64,000 bases of DNA from an uncultured Bacteroidales bacterium. Its GTDB lineage: Bacteria; Bacteroidota; Bacteroidia; Bacteroidales; Bacteroidaceae. Both the position numbers and the translations under genes were made by a program. Positions 1 to 8,934 of the stretch are shown in pieces. The stretch covers positions 1 to 64,000 of the forward strand of contig CADAJS010000011.1 in the NCBI GenBank assembly GCA_902788315.1, in the 5' to 3' direction. Each line of letters opens with the position of its first letter. The first letter of the stretch is position 1. The notes below the pieces were generated by a model. That model made no database searches. It was not told where the DNA came from and saw only the letters and a program-made list of their open reading frames with translations.

Positions 1-116
1 TGATAAAATAGTTTATCACGCGTGATAAAAGAGTTTATCACACGTGATAAAGTCCACAGGAACACGTCATGGGAAATAATGTAAAATGGCGAGTTAAGAC
101 AGCTCCCGAAACTTAA
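1..116 (+). repeat. Palindrome-array repeat element, copy 1 (cut by window edge)
   Basis: Two full 18-bp palindromes, TTTATCACGCGTGATAAA (12-29) and TTTATCACACGTGATAAA (34-51), plus the last 7 bases of a third at 1-7, stand at a strict 22-bp period. They are followed by a conserved flank reading GTCCACAGGAACACGTCATG (53-72), GGAAATAATG and, further on, CTCCCGAAACTTAA. The same element recurs at 16418-16530 (inverted), 26690-26829 (same orientation, matching through the CTCCCGAAACTTAA end) and 56965-57050 (inverted, two palindromes). It codes for nothing visible. It lies beyond the 3' end of cysS. Confidence 0.85.
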
Positions 117-131
117 GTCAGTATATATCAC

Positions 132-164
132 AGCGGCACACCGTACGAATGACGATGTGCCGCT
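132..164 (-). terminator. Hairpin downstream of cysS
   Basis: A perfect 9-bp inverted repeat (AGCGGCACA at 132-140, TGTGCCGCT at 156-164) lies about 30 bases past the cysS stop codon. There is no clear T-run on the minus strand after it, so it may be a weak or factor-assisted terminator. Confidence 0.45.
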
Positions 165-193
165 ATACTGTGGATTATCGGGAAGCAGGGAGA

Positions 194-1693
194 TTACTTG
201 TTCAGCGTCCAGGAGAAGCCGTCCTTGGTGTCCTTGACCTCGAAGCCCAGGGCAGCCAGGTCGTCGCGGATCTTGTCGCTGAGTGCCCAGTTCTTGTCGG
301 CCTTGGCCTTCTGGCGCTGCTCCAATACCATATTGACCACGGCACCGAAAGCCTCCTCGCGTGCCTTGCTCGTGGCACCGGTGTCCTCGGTAAGGCCCAG
401 GATGTCGAAAGCGAAGGTGTGGAAGACATCGGCCAGGGCCTCGGCCACCTCGGGCGTGATGCTGGCCTTTTTGTCGGCCAGCGTATTGATGATGCGGCAA
501 GCATCGAAGAGGTGGCTGATAACGATGGGCGAGTTAAGGTCGTCGTTCAGCGCGTCGTAGCAGTTCTGGCGCAGCTCGTCCACCTGTTTCATCTCCACCT
601 GCGGCTGGCCCTTCACCTTCTGGCCCTCGGCCAGACGTTTCAGAGCCTTCCACCCGTCCATCAGGCGGGCCAGTCCCTTCTCGGCGGCCTGCAGGGCGTC
701 GTTGCTGAAATCCACCGTCGAGCGGTAGTGGGCCTGCAGGATAAAGAAGCGGATGGTCATGGGGCTGTATGGCTGTGACAGTTTCTCATGCTCGCCCGAG
801 AAGAACTGCGGCAGGGTGATGAAGTTGTTGTAGGACTTGCCCATCTTCTTCCCCTCGATGGTAATCATGTTGTTGTGCATCCAGTAGTGCACCATCTGGT
901 CGCCCTGTGAAGCCACGGCCTGAGCAATCTCACACTCGTGGTGCGGGAAGATGAGGTCCATGCCGCCGCCGTGGATGTCGAAATGGGAACCCAGGTACTT
1001 GCGGCCCATCGCGGTGCACTCGCAGTGCCAGCCTGGGAAACCGTCGCTCCATGGGCTGGGCCATCGCATGATGTGCTCGGGCTGTGCCTTTTTCCAAAGG
1101 GCAAAGTCAGCCTGACGACGCTTCTCGCCCACCCCGTCCAGCTCGCGCGAAGCGTCCTTCACCTCGTCGAGGTTACGGCCGGAGAGGATGCCGTACTTGT
1201 GGTCACGGTCATACTTCTCCACGTCGAAATAGACAGAGCCGTTGCTCTCATAGGCATAGCCGTTGTCCAGTATCTGCTGCACCAGCTGCTGCTGCTCGAT
1301 GATGTGGCCCGTGGCATGAGGCTCGATGCTGGGCGGCAGGCAGTTCAGGGCAGCCATTGCCTCGTGGAAGCGGTTGGTATAGTACTGGGCCACCTCCATC
1401 GGCTCCAGCTGCTCGAGGCGTGCCTTCTTGGCTATCTTGTCCTCGCCCTCGTCGGCATCGTGTTCCAGATGGCCTACGTCGGTGATGTTGCGCACATAGC
1501 GCACCTTGTAACCGATATGCCGCAGGTAGCGGAAGAGGAGATCGAAAGTGATGGCGGGACGTGCGTGTCCCAGATGGGCGTCGCCATAGACCGTGGGGCC
1601 GCAGACGTACATGCCCACGCGCCCTTCATGCAGCGGGCGGAAGAGCTCCTTGCGGCGCGAGAGCGTGTTATAAATTAACAGATTCTGTTCCAT
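194..1693 (-). CDS. cysS: Cysteine--tRNA ligase
   Basis: Class I aminoacyl-tRNA synthetase that charges tRNA-Cys in the cytoplasm. At 499 aa it is close to family length. The HIGH signature reads HLGH at residues 40-43 just after CGPTVYGDA, and the KMSKS loop reads KMGKS near residue 283. Zinc ligands are expected at Cys31, in WHCECTAM (about 225) and in HHECEIAQ (about 252), all present. The C-terminal DALR/anticodon-binding region is complete. The start is the ATG that gives [11 protein letters not shown]; a good TTTG/TACCTTTG promoter lies just upstream. It is monocistronic here, with a hairpin after it, and points towards the window edge. Confidence 0.97.
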   Translation of the reverse strand: MEQNLLIYNTLSRRKELFRPLHEGRVGMYVCGPTVYGDAHLGHARPAITFDLLFRYLRHIGYKVRYVRNITDVGHLEHDADEGEDKIAKKARLEQLEPMEVAQYYTNRFHEAMAALNCLPPSIEPHATGHIIEQQQLVQQILDNGYAYESNGSVYFDVEKYDRDHKYGILSGRNLDEVKDASRELDGVGEKRRQADFALWKKAQPEHIMRWPSPWSDGFPGWHCECTAMGRKYLGSHFDIHGGGMDLIFPHHECEIAQAVASQGDQMVHYWMHNNMITIEGKKMGKSYNNFITLPQFFSGEHEKLSQPYSPMTIRFFILQAHYRSTVDFSNDALQAAEKGLARLMDGWKALKRLAEGQKVKGQPQVEMKQVDELRQNCYDALNDDLNSPIVISHLFDACRIINTLADKKASITPEVAEALADVFHTFAFDILGLTEDTGATSKAREEAFGAVVNMVLEQRQKAKADKNWALSDKIRDDLAALGFEVKDTKDGFSWTLNK

Positions 1694-1711
1694 AATACGT
1701 CAAATTTCCCA

Positions 1712-1735
1712 CAAAGGTACGGAAAATATCACAAA
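1712..1735 (-). promoter_or_regulatory. Bacteroidetes-type promoter of cysS
   Basis: On the minus strand TTTG (1732-1735) and TACCTTTG (1712-1719) match the Bacteroidetes -33 and -7 consensus (TTTG / TAnnTTTG). The -7 box lies about 20 bases before the cysS start codon. Confidence 0.65.
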
Positions 1736-1788
1736 CAGCCTCGCACTATCCCCCACATTTCTGCATTTTATAGAAAAACATACAGAAA

Positions 1789-1818
1789 AGGCCCGCTGGC
1801 GAATATGCCAGCGGGCCT
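1789..1818 (-). terminator. Intrinsic terminator of the 2240-aa giant gene
   Basis: A perfect 12-bp stem (AGGCCCGCTGGC / GCCAGCGGGCCT) with a 6-base loop, followed on the minus strand by TTTTCTG. It lies 60 bases past the stop at 1878 and before the cysS promoter. A second G/C-rich inverted repeat (CCCTCCC/GGGAGGG, about 1841-1858) lies between them. A homologous arrangement recurs at 8765-8870. Confidence 0.85.
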
Positions 1819-1877
1819 CATGAGAGTTAGTTCATTTCCCTCCCTCCCCTGGGGGAGGGCCGGGGTAGGAGCTGTTT

Positions 1878-4800
1878 TTACTTAACCATCACCTTACGTC
1901 CGTTGATGATGTTCACGCCCTTGACGGCCTTCTCTACCTTGACACCACCGATGGTGTAGATGTCACCGGTCTGCTCGGTCTCGATCTTCTCGATGCCGGT
2001 CTTCGTCTCGCCCACCTTGAAGTTGGCTTCGGAGTTCGAAGGAGTCACAGTCGTGTTTTCAGGCAGAATGTTAGGCACGACGTAGCGGGTCAGTGTCTCG
2101 GTGCCGTTGGAAGCTACCCACAGGTTGTTGGCATAGTCGAATGCCAGAGCCGTGAGCTGGCTGCCGTCGATGGTTCCGAAGGTAATCAGACCCGACATCG
2201 TGATGAGGCCAATCTCGTTGGGAGCATAGTTCACGCGGTAGATGGTCACGGTGCTGTTAGCCGTCGGGAAGGCCACCATGGTACCATCGGAATTGATGGC
2301 CATGCCACCACCGGGCTGTGCACGGTTGATGTTGCTGTAGTCCTCCTTGCCTTCTGCGTTGTAGTGCTTCAGAGCAGGCACTTCGGCAGTCGGGTTGGCA
2401 CGATACTGGATGTACCAGAGTCCGCCGTTGCGGTCGCGCAGCACGTTCACGGGGTTAGGAGCGATGGTCCAGTGGTTCTCGGTCAGCGGAGCATAGTCGC
2501 TGGTCGGAACGGTGTTCCACTCGGTCTTGGTGCCCAGTGCGAAGATGTGCGAGTAGTAGTGATCCAGCAGGAACTGCGTGTAGCCGGTTCTGTCGCCCTC
2601 GAGGGTGTAGATCTTCAGGTCCTCGCCCTTGCCCTCGACGTCGAAGCTCGACATCATGGCCGTCTGCATTTCCTCGCCGATATAGGTGATACCCGACTCC
2701 TCGTCAAGTGTACCGCCTGTGAATACCGGCGTCCAGGCAGCGTTGAGGTCATCAAGCTTACCTTCGTAGATGGGGCTGTTCGTCGTACCGCTCTGGTTGC
2801 CGATGAAGAGACGACCGTCGTCACTGATGCGGATGGTCTTGACAGCGCGGTCGGCAGTGAACGTCATGCCGCCGTTGAATCCGGCCTTGCCGTCGGCAGC
2901 GAGGATGCTCTCCAACTGAGGCGTGAAGGCGTAGATACCCTGGTTGCCCTCGCGCTCGTCGGACTCATAACCCGAGTTGTTGGGATGTGCGGAGGACTCG
3001 CCCACGAGTGCCATACCGAAGCTCTTGGTCTCGGGCAGGTTGTTGATGGCCATGCCGTAAGGCGACCAGAACTTCTTCGACTCGCCCACGGGGCTCGGTG
3101 TGAGCACGCCCATCGACTCAACGGTGATCTTGTAGGTGATTTCCGTACCGGCAGCACCCAGCTTCTCGTTGGCCACTGTCACACTGTGCTGGCCCTGAGT
3201 GAGGTTGTCGCCGGCCAGTTCCTCGGTATATACCTTGGTCTCGCCTGCATAGAAGTCGATCTTAGCAGACTTGGCCAGAGAGTTCAGCGTGTAGAGAACC
3301 GTTGCCTCGTTCTCGTTGGAATTTGTCTTCACGTCGTATGCGAAGGAGTTCAGTTCGATAACGGGCTTGACATTGCTATATTCGCCACCATAGTAGTAAA
3401 CAGTACCGCCCTGGAAGAGCTGAGGAATCGTATCGGTGCCGAGTGTCTGGTACCATACGGGACTCTCGCTCTGCGAGCCGTTCAGACGATAGGTAATCTC
3501 GCCGCTCTTCAGCTGATCCCACGTCATGGCCGTAGCCTGCTCGCCGGTCAGGTTGAAGCAGTTCTCCACCACGGTGTCGTCGTTGCGATAGAAGGGCTTG
3601 CCGGCGTCGAATCCCTCGACGGTAGCGGTGGACCAGCAGTTGCGGAGAACGCTCTGCGAGCCACCCGTCCAACCGGTGATGGCGCCGCTCTCGTTAGCAC
3701 CCTTCACCAGACCCGTCACGTAGCAGTTCTCGATGAGGAACGTGGCCGTACTACCCATGTTCACGCCGATGATACCGCCGGCATTGGGACCGTTGGCAAT
3801 CACGGTACCCTCATTACCCAGCTGAGACATGGTGATGGTACCGGTGGTGCCGTCGTCGGAGCTACCGATGATACCGGCATAGCCGCCAGAGGTTGCATTG
3901 ATCTCACAGCTCTTGTCGAGGATGAGGTTCTTCAGCGTCATGCCGCCGGCTACATAGCCGAAGAGGCCCACGCGGGTGTCGGCGGTGATGATGAGGTTGC
4001 TGAACTTGTGGCCCTGGCCGTCGAACGATCCGTGATAGGGGTTATCGTCAGTACCGATGGGCTCGAAGGCTACATCCGACATGTCAATGTCGTTCAGCAT
4101 CACGGCGCTGGCCGTCGGGTCAACCGTCGTGGCTGTGGCTGCGAAGTAAATCATGTGGATGTTGCTACCAATCTGATATACGCCGTTCTCGTCCTGCTCG
4201 GGGATGAACCTCTCCACTTTGTCCAGCACGGCGGGGTTCAGAGCCTCCTCAGTGTTGTACGTTCCGTCCATATAGGCAGCCCAGATGTCGTTGTAGGCAT
4301 CCTCCAAAGCGGTCTTCTCATCCTCCGAGATGACACCCTTCTCTACGAGGCCAGCAAACTGAGAAGTCAGGTTCTGGAGCAGGTCGGCCACGCCAATCAT
4401 CGAGATGTAGGCCTGCTTGCAGTCGTAGATTTTCTCGAAGGCAGCCGAGATCTTCTCGATAATCTCGTACTTTGTGGCATTGTCAGCAGCAGCCTCAGCC
4501 TGCTGTGCCAGCTCGGCCAGCTCGGCCTTCAGCTCCTCACTGAAGTTCGGATAGATCTTATAATCAGCACTGCTGATTCCGTAGGTATAGTCGTTAAGGA
4601 TGGTGTTGATACGTGCCATCTGGCCTTCGAGTACCATGTCCAGTCCGTCGGCTACGGGAGCCTCTTCCATCTCGCCCAGATAGGTCAGCTTCGTGTTGGC
4701 AAAGCCTGTCCAGTCATGCGTCTGATGGCTGTGGCGGTTCTTGATACCCACAGTGAGCACACCGTCGGTCACGTTGGCCACGATGTAGTTCTTGGCACGT

Positions 4801-7800
4801 CCGGCCTTGGCAGCGATAGCCATGGAGAGCTGTCCGTGAGGCATGTAACCGATGAGGTTCTCCTCCTCGTCCTTCAGCTCATAGTCGGCCACCTCGCCAG
4901 TGATGTTGGCGGTCTCGCCATCTACAGCTTCTCCTACGGGGATGTAAGCCTCCTCGGCTGTCATGATGTAGTTCACATTGCCGTTGGCATAGATGGATGC
5001 CGTATAGTTCTTCGACCGTGTGTCGATCTCACTGCTGGGACGGGCAGCTGCCGTCATCTCGAGCAGATAGAGACCATTCTTAAGTCCGGAGACAGTCTGG
5101 TGCATGTCGAACGGAGTCGAAGACCAGCTCTCGGCACCGGTGTACGAACCGTCGGAGAGGGTGTACGTGGTATGACCACTGCCCATAGTGCCTTCCCAGC
5201 CCGTCTTGAAGTCTTCCTCGAACTTCGGGTTCACGAGCAGGTTGGTGATTTCGCTGCCCGGCGTGTAGCCCATCTTCACTGCCTCTTCGTAGAGAGTGTT
5301 CAGGAAGGCCAGCTCGGCGGTGATCTCCTCCTGCGAAAGGATATGATTATCGAGCACGAAGAAGTATGCACCATTGGGATAGTCCTCGTTGGGCTCATCC
5401 TCACCATTGAGGTAGCCCTCCAGGAGGTCGCGAGCCTCACCCTCGAAGGTCTTATCCTCCTCGAGGCGGGTGCGAATCTCGTTGGCACGTGCTATATATT
5501 TATTGTACGCGCTCGCGCACGCGTCGATGACCTTCTTGTCCTCGCTCATGGCGTTCCATGCCTCAGCCAGTTCGCGCACGCTCTCGATGGCGTCGAGCGA
5601 CTCAATGAACGTACGATAGTTCTCGATGAGTTCTTCCTGTGCATAGAAGTCTTCCTGGTCGAGATAAGCGTTCTCGGTGTCCTTGATGGTCTGGCGCAGG
5701 TCCTCGAAGCTGCTCTGGTCGTACACCGAACCATAGACTCCGTTGTAGAAGTACACCACACCGTGGGCAGGATTCGTCTCGGGATGGAGGTCGTCGTTGC
5801 CCGAATTAATTGTCTGGTACCAGATGGGCTCTACCCACTGGTTGCCATTCAGCTTATAGGCCAGCTCGCCGTTGAGCACCTGCTCCTCGGTGAGGCTGTT
5901 TACCTGCGTACCGTTGATACAGTAGTTATTCTCGCTCTTCTCGGCGGTACCACGGAAGAAGTACACGTCGTCACCAGAGGTTGACTCCACGGTGCTGGTT
6001 GACCAGCAGTTGGTCACCACGGCACTGCCGCCTACCCAGCCCGAAAGGGCGCCGTTCTCGCTCGGACCTGCGATGTAGCCCGTAGCGTAGCAGTTCTCGA
6101 GGATAATCTTGGCTGCCGAGTTCATACAGCAACCCAGCACACCACCGGCATTGGCACCGTTCACGCTGGTCACATTACCTTCGTTACCCACATTGCGGAT
6201 AGTTACGGTGCCGCCTGCGGGAGTCGAGAAGCCGACCACGCCCACGTAGCCTTCACCCTGGATGGCACACGTCTCGTCCAGCTTCAGGTTCTCCACCACG
6301 GCCGGGCCGGCAATGGCACCGATAAGGCCCACGCCCTTCGTCTCCGTAATCACCTGGAGGTTCGAGATCGTGTGGAACTGTCCGTCGAAGTGTCCCGTGA
6401 AGGGATAGCTCTCGTTGCGTGCGATGACCATGAAGAGTTCGTTGTCAGCCTCCTCCATTTCGATGTCCTTCGTCAGGATGGCGTTCTTGGCACCGTCCTG
6501 TCCCTCGGTCACGAGGTGGCTGAACCATGCGAGGTCCTTACCTGTGGCCAGTTCATAGTAGCCATCGGCATTGGGCTGCATGTAGTTCACGTCGTAAGTG
6601 TGGCAGTTGTCACAGAAACCACCGTTGAACACATGGTCGGGACGGGTTACGTCCACCTTGGTGTTCGTATAGGTCGTGTTGCCCAGAGGCATACCGTCGC
6701 AGCGGAAGCCGCCGGAGGGCTGTGCATACACCTGTCCGTGGCCGGGGAACGGGTAGGGATACTCGTCCGTACCGATAGCCTGCGTCCACTGGATGTTCGT
6801 CTGGTCGCCGTTCAGGTTGTAGGCCAGTTCACCCGACTTGAGCAGGGAAGCATCGATCTGGGTAAGACCGCCGGGGATGGCACCGAAGGGCTCTACATAA
6901 TAGATATTCTCAGCGCGGAAACCGGTCGGGTTACGAGCTACGACATTGTTGTCGCCGTCGGCAATGCTGATCGAACCGGCCTGCACACAATTGGCTGCAT
7001 GGCAGGGGCTGCCGCACCATCCGATGAGACCGCCGCAGTTCGACGTCGTTTCGCTGGTGATGCTACCTACGAAGATACAGTTGGTCATGTGGAACTCAGC
7101 GTCCGACACGCCCACGATACCGCCGTGCGTACCGTCGCCCACCACGTCGGAGGTGATGTCCACGTCGCTCAGCACGTTGGTGATAGTCGGCTGACGGTTA
7201 GAGTTGCGCGTGTGGCTGGTCACTGCACCGGCATACTGCTTGCCGCCGCAAGCGATGGTGCCCACGATGGCTACATTATATATATCACCCGAGAAGTTGG
7301 GAATGATGGACGTGGTGTTGCCAGCGCCCAGGGCAATCTTCAGCGTGTGGTTCTGGCCGTCGAAGTAGCCGCTGAACCAGTTGTTGATGTTCAGCCATTC
7401 GCTGCGCTTTGTATAGTCGATGTCGTTCATCAGCTTCAGGCCGTAGTTCTCGTTACCGAGTGTATGCAGCTCGGAGAGCCACCACATGTCGTCGGCCGTC
7501 TTCACCAGGAACCATCCGTCCTTGTCACGCTCCACATAGGTGGGGTTGAACCAGCCCTGGGTCAGGGTGCGGTCCACGCCGCCGCTGATGGTAGCCACAC
7601 AGGTCGTACAGCTACCGCCGTCCAGCGTGTGGGCTGTGGGCTTGCCGCCAAGGTCGGAGTTGCCGTAGGTGGCACCCTCCACGTCGGTCGTGCCGTCGCA
7701 CTTCGTGTCGGCCGAGCAGTACACCTGCTTCTGCGTCTTGAAGGGCACGGGGTAGTTGTCCTCACCGATGGTCTGTGTCCACTGGATGTCGCTCTGGTCA

Positions 7801-8600
7801 TGGTTCAGCAGGAAGCATACCTTACCGCTCTTGAGGTCTTCCTCGCTTACGAGCGTGCCGCCTGTAGTATCACCGTAGGCCTTCGTGTAGAAGTTGTTGT
7901 AGGCCTTCTTGATGTTGCCTACATTACGTGCGATGGTGGCACTTCCGTCAGGCGTGCTCAGCGTGATGTCGTTGATGACGAGACAGCACTCCACGGTCGT
8001 GTGTGCATCCGTCCATCCCACGATACCGCCGCAGTTGGTGGTACCCTCGCTGTGGAGCTGGGTTTTGGCCAGACAGTTGGCAATCACGGAGCCGCGATAG
8101 GTGATGGCAGCCACGCCGGCATGCGTGCCGTCACCGGCGATGCTGCTGACAATCTCTACATCGACCCAGCAGTTCGTAATCGTACCTGTGTTCTTGCCTG
8201 CGATACCAGCAGCATACTTGTACTCCGTGGTAATCTTTCCCTCGACCTTGAGGTTCTTCACGCGGCCGTTGATACCGATGTTGCGGAACAGGGCCTGATA
8301 GTCGGCCGTACCGAACATGTTAATCTTGATGGTGTGGCCCTTACCGTCCAGGCAGCCCTGGAAGTTGTAGTCTTCGCAGCCAATCATGGTGCCCTCCGTG
8401 CCGTAGTCGATGTCGGCCGTGAGTTCAGCTGCCGCGAAGTTGGCGCCGTCCACACCACTGTTCACCAGTTCGGCAAAGGCTTTCAGTTCCTCGGCCGTAC
8501 CAATCTGGATGACGTCGCCGGCATAGCCGATAGCCATCGCAGCACGGCTCACCAGCAGCATCGCTGCCAGGAGACATGTGTTCAGTAGTTTTTTGTACAT
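1878..8600 (-). CDS. Giant modular secreted protein with T9SS-type tail (paralogue 1, 2240 aa)
   Basis: Function unknown; predicted to be exported and displayed on the cell surface. Residues 1-23 are a signal peptide (MYKKLLNTCLLAAMLLVSRA then AMA). Three modules of roughly 300 residues follow (about 25-290, 355-640, 665-950). Each opens with a segment like GTAEELKAFAELVN and ADIDYG, then FDGQGH, then repeated NCGGIVGW / GDGTHGG turns typical of GLUG-type beta-solenoids. CDG...H...CxxC motifs lie at about 293-335 and 630-662. A helical stretch (960-1120), a jelly-roll-like segment opening NPKFEEDFKTGWEG (1123-1315), a second helical stretch and a fourth solenoid module (1475-1730) follow. An Ig-like domain (1738-1830) and a propeller-like region with repeated G-x-L-W/F-V/I strands (1830-2190) precede the tail ending NIINGRKVMVK. 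It is the tandem paralogue of 8935-15783. Domain limits are estimates by eye. Confidence 0.85.
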   Translation of the reverse strand: MYKKLLNTCLLAAMLLVSRAAMAIGYAGDVIQIGTAEELKAFAELVNSGVDGANFAAAELTADIDYGTEGTMIGCEDYNFQGCLDGKGHTIKINMFGTADYQALFRNIGINGRVKNLKVEGKITTEYKYAAGIAGKNTGTITNCWVDVEIVSSIAGDGTHAGVAAITYRGSVIANCLAKTQLHSEGTTNCGGIVGWTDAHTTVECCLVINDITLSTPDGSATIARNVGNIKKAYNNFYTKAYGDTTGGTLVSEEDLKSGKVCFLLNHDQSDIQWTQTIGEDNYPVPFKTQKQVYCSADTKCDGTTDVEGATYGNSDLGGKPTAHTLDGGSCTTCVATISGGVDRTLTQGWFNPTYVERDKDGWFLVKTADDMWWLSELHTLGNENYGLKLMNDIDYTKRSEWLNINNWFSGYFDGQNHTLKIALGAGNTTSIIPNFSGDIYNVAIVGTIACGGKQYAGAVTSHTRNSNRQPTITNVLSDVDITSDVVGDGTHGGIVGVSDAEFHMTNCIFVGSITSETTSNCGGLIGWCGSPCHAANCVQAGSISIADGDNNVVARNPTGFRAENIYYVEPFGAIPGGLTQIDASLLKSGELAYNLNGDQTNIQWTQAIGTDEYPYPFPGHGQVYAQPSGGFRCDGMPLGNTTYTNTKVDVTRPDHVFNGGFCDNCHTYDVNYMQPNADGYYELATGKDLAWFSHLVTEGQDGAKNAILTKDIEMEEADNELFMVIARNESYPFTGHFDGQFHTISNLQVITETKGVGLIGAIAGPAVVENLKLDETCAIQGEGYVGVVGFSTPAGGTVTIRNVGNEGNVTSVNGANAGGVLGCCMNSAAKIILENCYATGYIAGPSENGALSGWVGGSAVVTNCWSTSTVESTSGDDVYFFRGTAEKSENNYCINGTQVNSLTEEQVLNGELAYKLNGNQWVEPIWYQTINSGNDDLHPETNPAHGVVYFYNGVYGSVYDQSSFEDLRQTIKDTENAYLDQEDFYAQEELIENYRTFIESLDAIESVRELAEAWNAMSEDKKVIDACASAYNKYIARANEIRTRLEEDKTFEGEARDLLEGYLNGEDEPNEDYPNGAYFFVLDNHILSQEEITAELAFLNTLYEEAVKMGYTPGSEITNLLVNPKFEEDFKTGWEGTMGSGHTTYTLSDGSYTGAESWSSTPFDMHQTVSGLKNGLYLLEMTAAARPSSEIDTRSKNYTASIYANGNVNYIMTAEEAYIPVGEAVDGETANITGEVADYELKDEEENLIGYMPHGQLSMAIAAKAGRAKNYIVANVTDGVLTVGIKNRHSHQTHDWTGFANTKLTYLGEMEEAPVADGLDMVLEGQMARINTILNDYTYGISSADYKIYPNFSEELKAELAELAQQAEAAADNATKYEIIEKISAAFEKIYDCKQAYISMIGVADLLQNLTSQFAGLVEKGVISEDEKTALEDAYNDIWAAYMDGTYNTEEALNPAVLDKVERFIPEQDENGVYQIGSNIHMIYFAATATTVDPTASAVMLNDIDMSDVAFEPIGTDDNPYHGSFDGQGHKFSNLIITADTRVGLFGYVAGGMTLKNLILDKSCEINATSGGYAGIIGSSDDGTTGTITMSQLGNEGTVIANGPNAGGIIGVNMGSTATFLIENCYVTGLVKGANESGAITGWTGGSQSVLRNCWSTATVEGFDAGKPFYRNDDTVVENCFNLTGEQATAMTWDQLKSGEITYRLNGSQSESPVWYQTLGTDTIPQLFQGGTVYYYGGEYSNVKPVIELNSFAYDVKTNSNENEATVLYTLNSLAKSAKIDFYAGETKVYTEELAGDNLTQGQHSVTVANEKLGAAGTEITYKITVESMGVLTPSPVGESKKFWSPYGMAINNLPETKSFGMALVGESSAHPNNSGYESDEREGNQGIYAFTPQLESILAADGKAGFNGGMTFTADRAVKTIRISDDGRLFIGNQSGTTNSPIYEGKLDDLNAAWTPVFTGGTLDEESGITYIGEEMQTAMMSSFDVEGKGEDLKIYTLEGDRTGYTQFLLDHYYSHIFALGTKTEWNTVPTSDYAPLTENHWTIAPNPVNVLRDRNGGLWYIQYRANPTAEVPALKHYNAEGKEDYSNINRAQPGGGMAINSDGTMVAFPTANSTVTIYRVNYAPNEIGLITMSGLITFGTIDGSQLTALAFDYANNLWVASNGTETLTRYVVPNILPENTTVTPSNSEANFKVGETKTGIEKIETEQTGDIYTIGGVKVEKAVKGVNIINGRKVMVK

Positions 8601-8653
8601 AGATTAATTAATTTAGGTTAGTAAAAAAGTGAAGTTTCCATCTTTTTAGTCTC

Positions 8654-8685
8654 CAAAGGTATGAAAAACCTGATAAAAGACCAAA
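8654..8685 (-). promoter_or_regulatory. Candidate promoter of the 2240-aa giant gene
   Basis: On the minus strand TTTG (8682-8685) is followed after 20 bases by TACCTTTG (8654-8661), matching the Bacteroidetes -33/-7 boxes. The boxes lie about 55 bases before the start codon. Confidence 0.55.
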
Positions 8686-8764
8686 ACATTCTCGAGAAAA
8701 AAATTTCACTTTGTCAAGATTGTATCAATATATACTGCTTGCATTAATATATAGTACAGAAAAA

Positions 8765-8789
8765 GCCCGCAGATATATATTCTGCGGGC
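8765..8789 (-). terminator. Intrinsic terminator downstream of the 2282-aa giant gene
   Basis: A 9-bp stem GCCCGCAGA / TCTGCGGGC with a 7-base A/T loop, followed on the minus strand by TTTTTCTGT. It is clearly related in sequence and context to the terminator at 1789-1818 (both are followed by CCTCATGAGAG or CCTCATAGAG on the plus strand). The 334-bp gap 8601-8934 holds this hairpin, a second one at 8898-8924, a vestigial gene tail and the promoter of the next gene. Confidence 0.8.
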
Positions 8790-8843
8790 CTCATAGAGAT
8801 TAATCGGTCCTATTCCGCCCTATATGGGAGGGCGGCGGAGGTT

Positions 8844-8897
8844 TTTCACTTAACCATCATCTTGGCTGTGTCGAGATGATTTATGTACAGCAAAGGG
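8844..8897 (-). pseudogene. Vestigial T9SS-type C-terminal tail
   Basis: Read on the minus strand, this stretch encodes PLLYINHLDTAKMMVK and a stop at 8846-8848. The end resembles the NIINGRKVMVK-stop ends of the neighbouring giant genes. Its 3' side has the same order as the 3' end of the 2240-aa gene: tail codons, poly-T, a G-rich inverted repeat, then the GCCCGC terminator. There is no start codon or gene body; it lies after the real stop of the 2282-aa gene. Probably the leftover end of a deleted or recombined paralogue. Confidence 0.5.
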
Positions 8898-8924
8898 GTC
8901 AAGGGCTCAGTGTGAGCCCTTGAC
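8898..8924 (-). terminator. Hairpin directly after the 2282-aa giant gene
   Basis: A perfect 12-bp inverted repeat (GTCAAGGGCTCA / TGAGCCCTTGAC) with a 3-base loop, starting 11 bases after the stop. On the minus strand it is preceded by A-rich sequence and followed by CCCCTTTGC, so the T-run is poor; the terminator at 8765-8789 may be a backup. Confidence 0.6.
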
Positions 8925-8934
8925 TCTTTTGCCC

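Noticed and set aside
2364..5984. Very long open frame on the plus strand antisense to the 2240-aa gene (over 1200 codons); similar ones at 11974-15771 and 51495-55499
   Set aside because: They mirror the codon usage of the real genes, where minus-strand codons rarely give plus-strand stops. The proteins lack domains, leaders or sensible composition.
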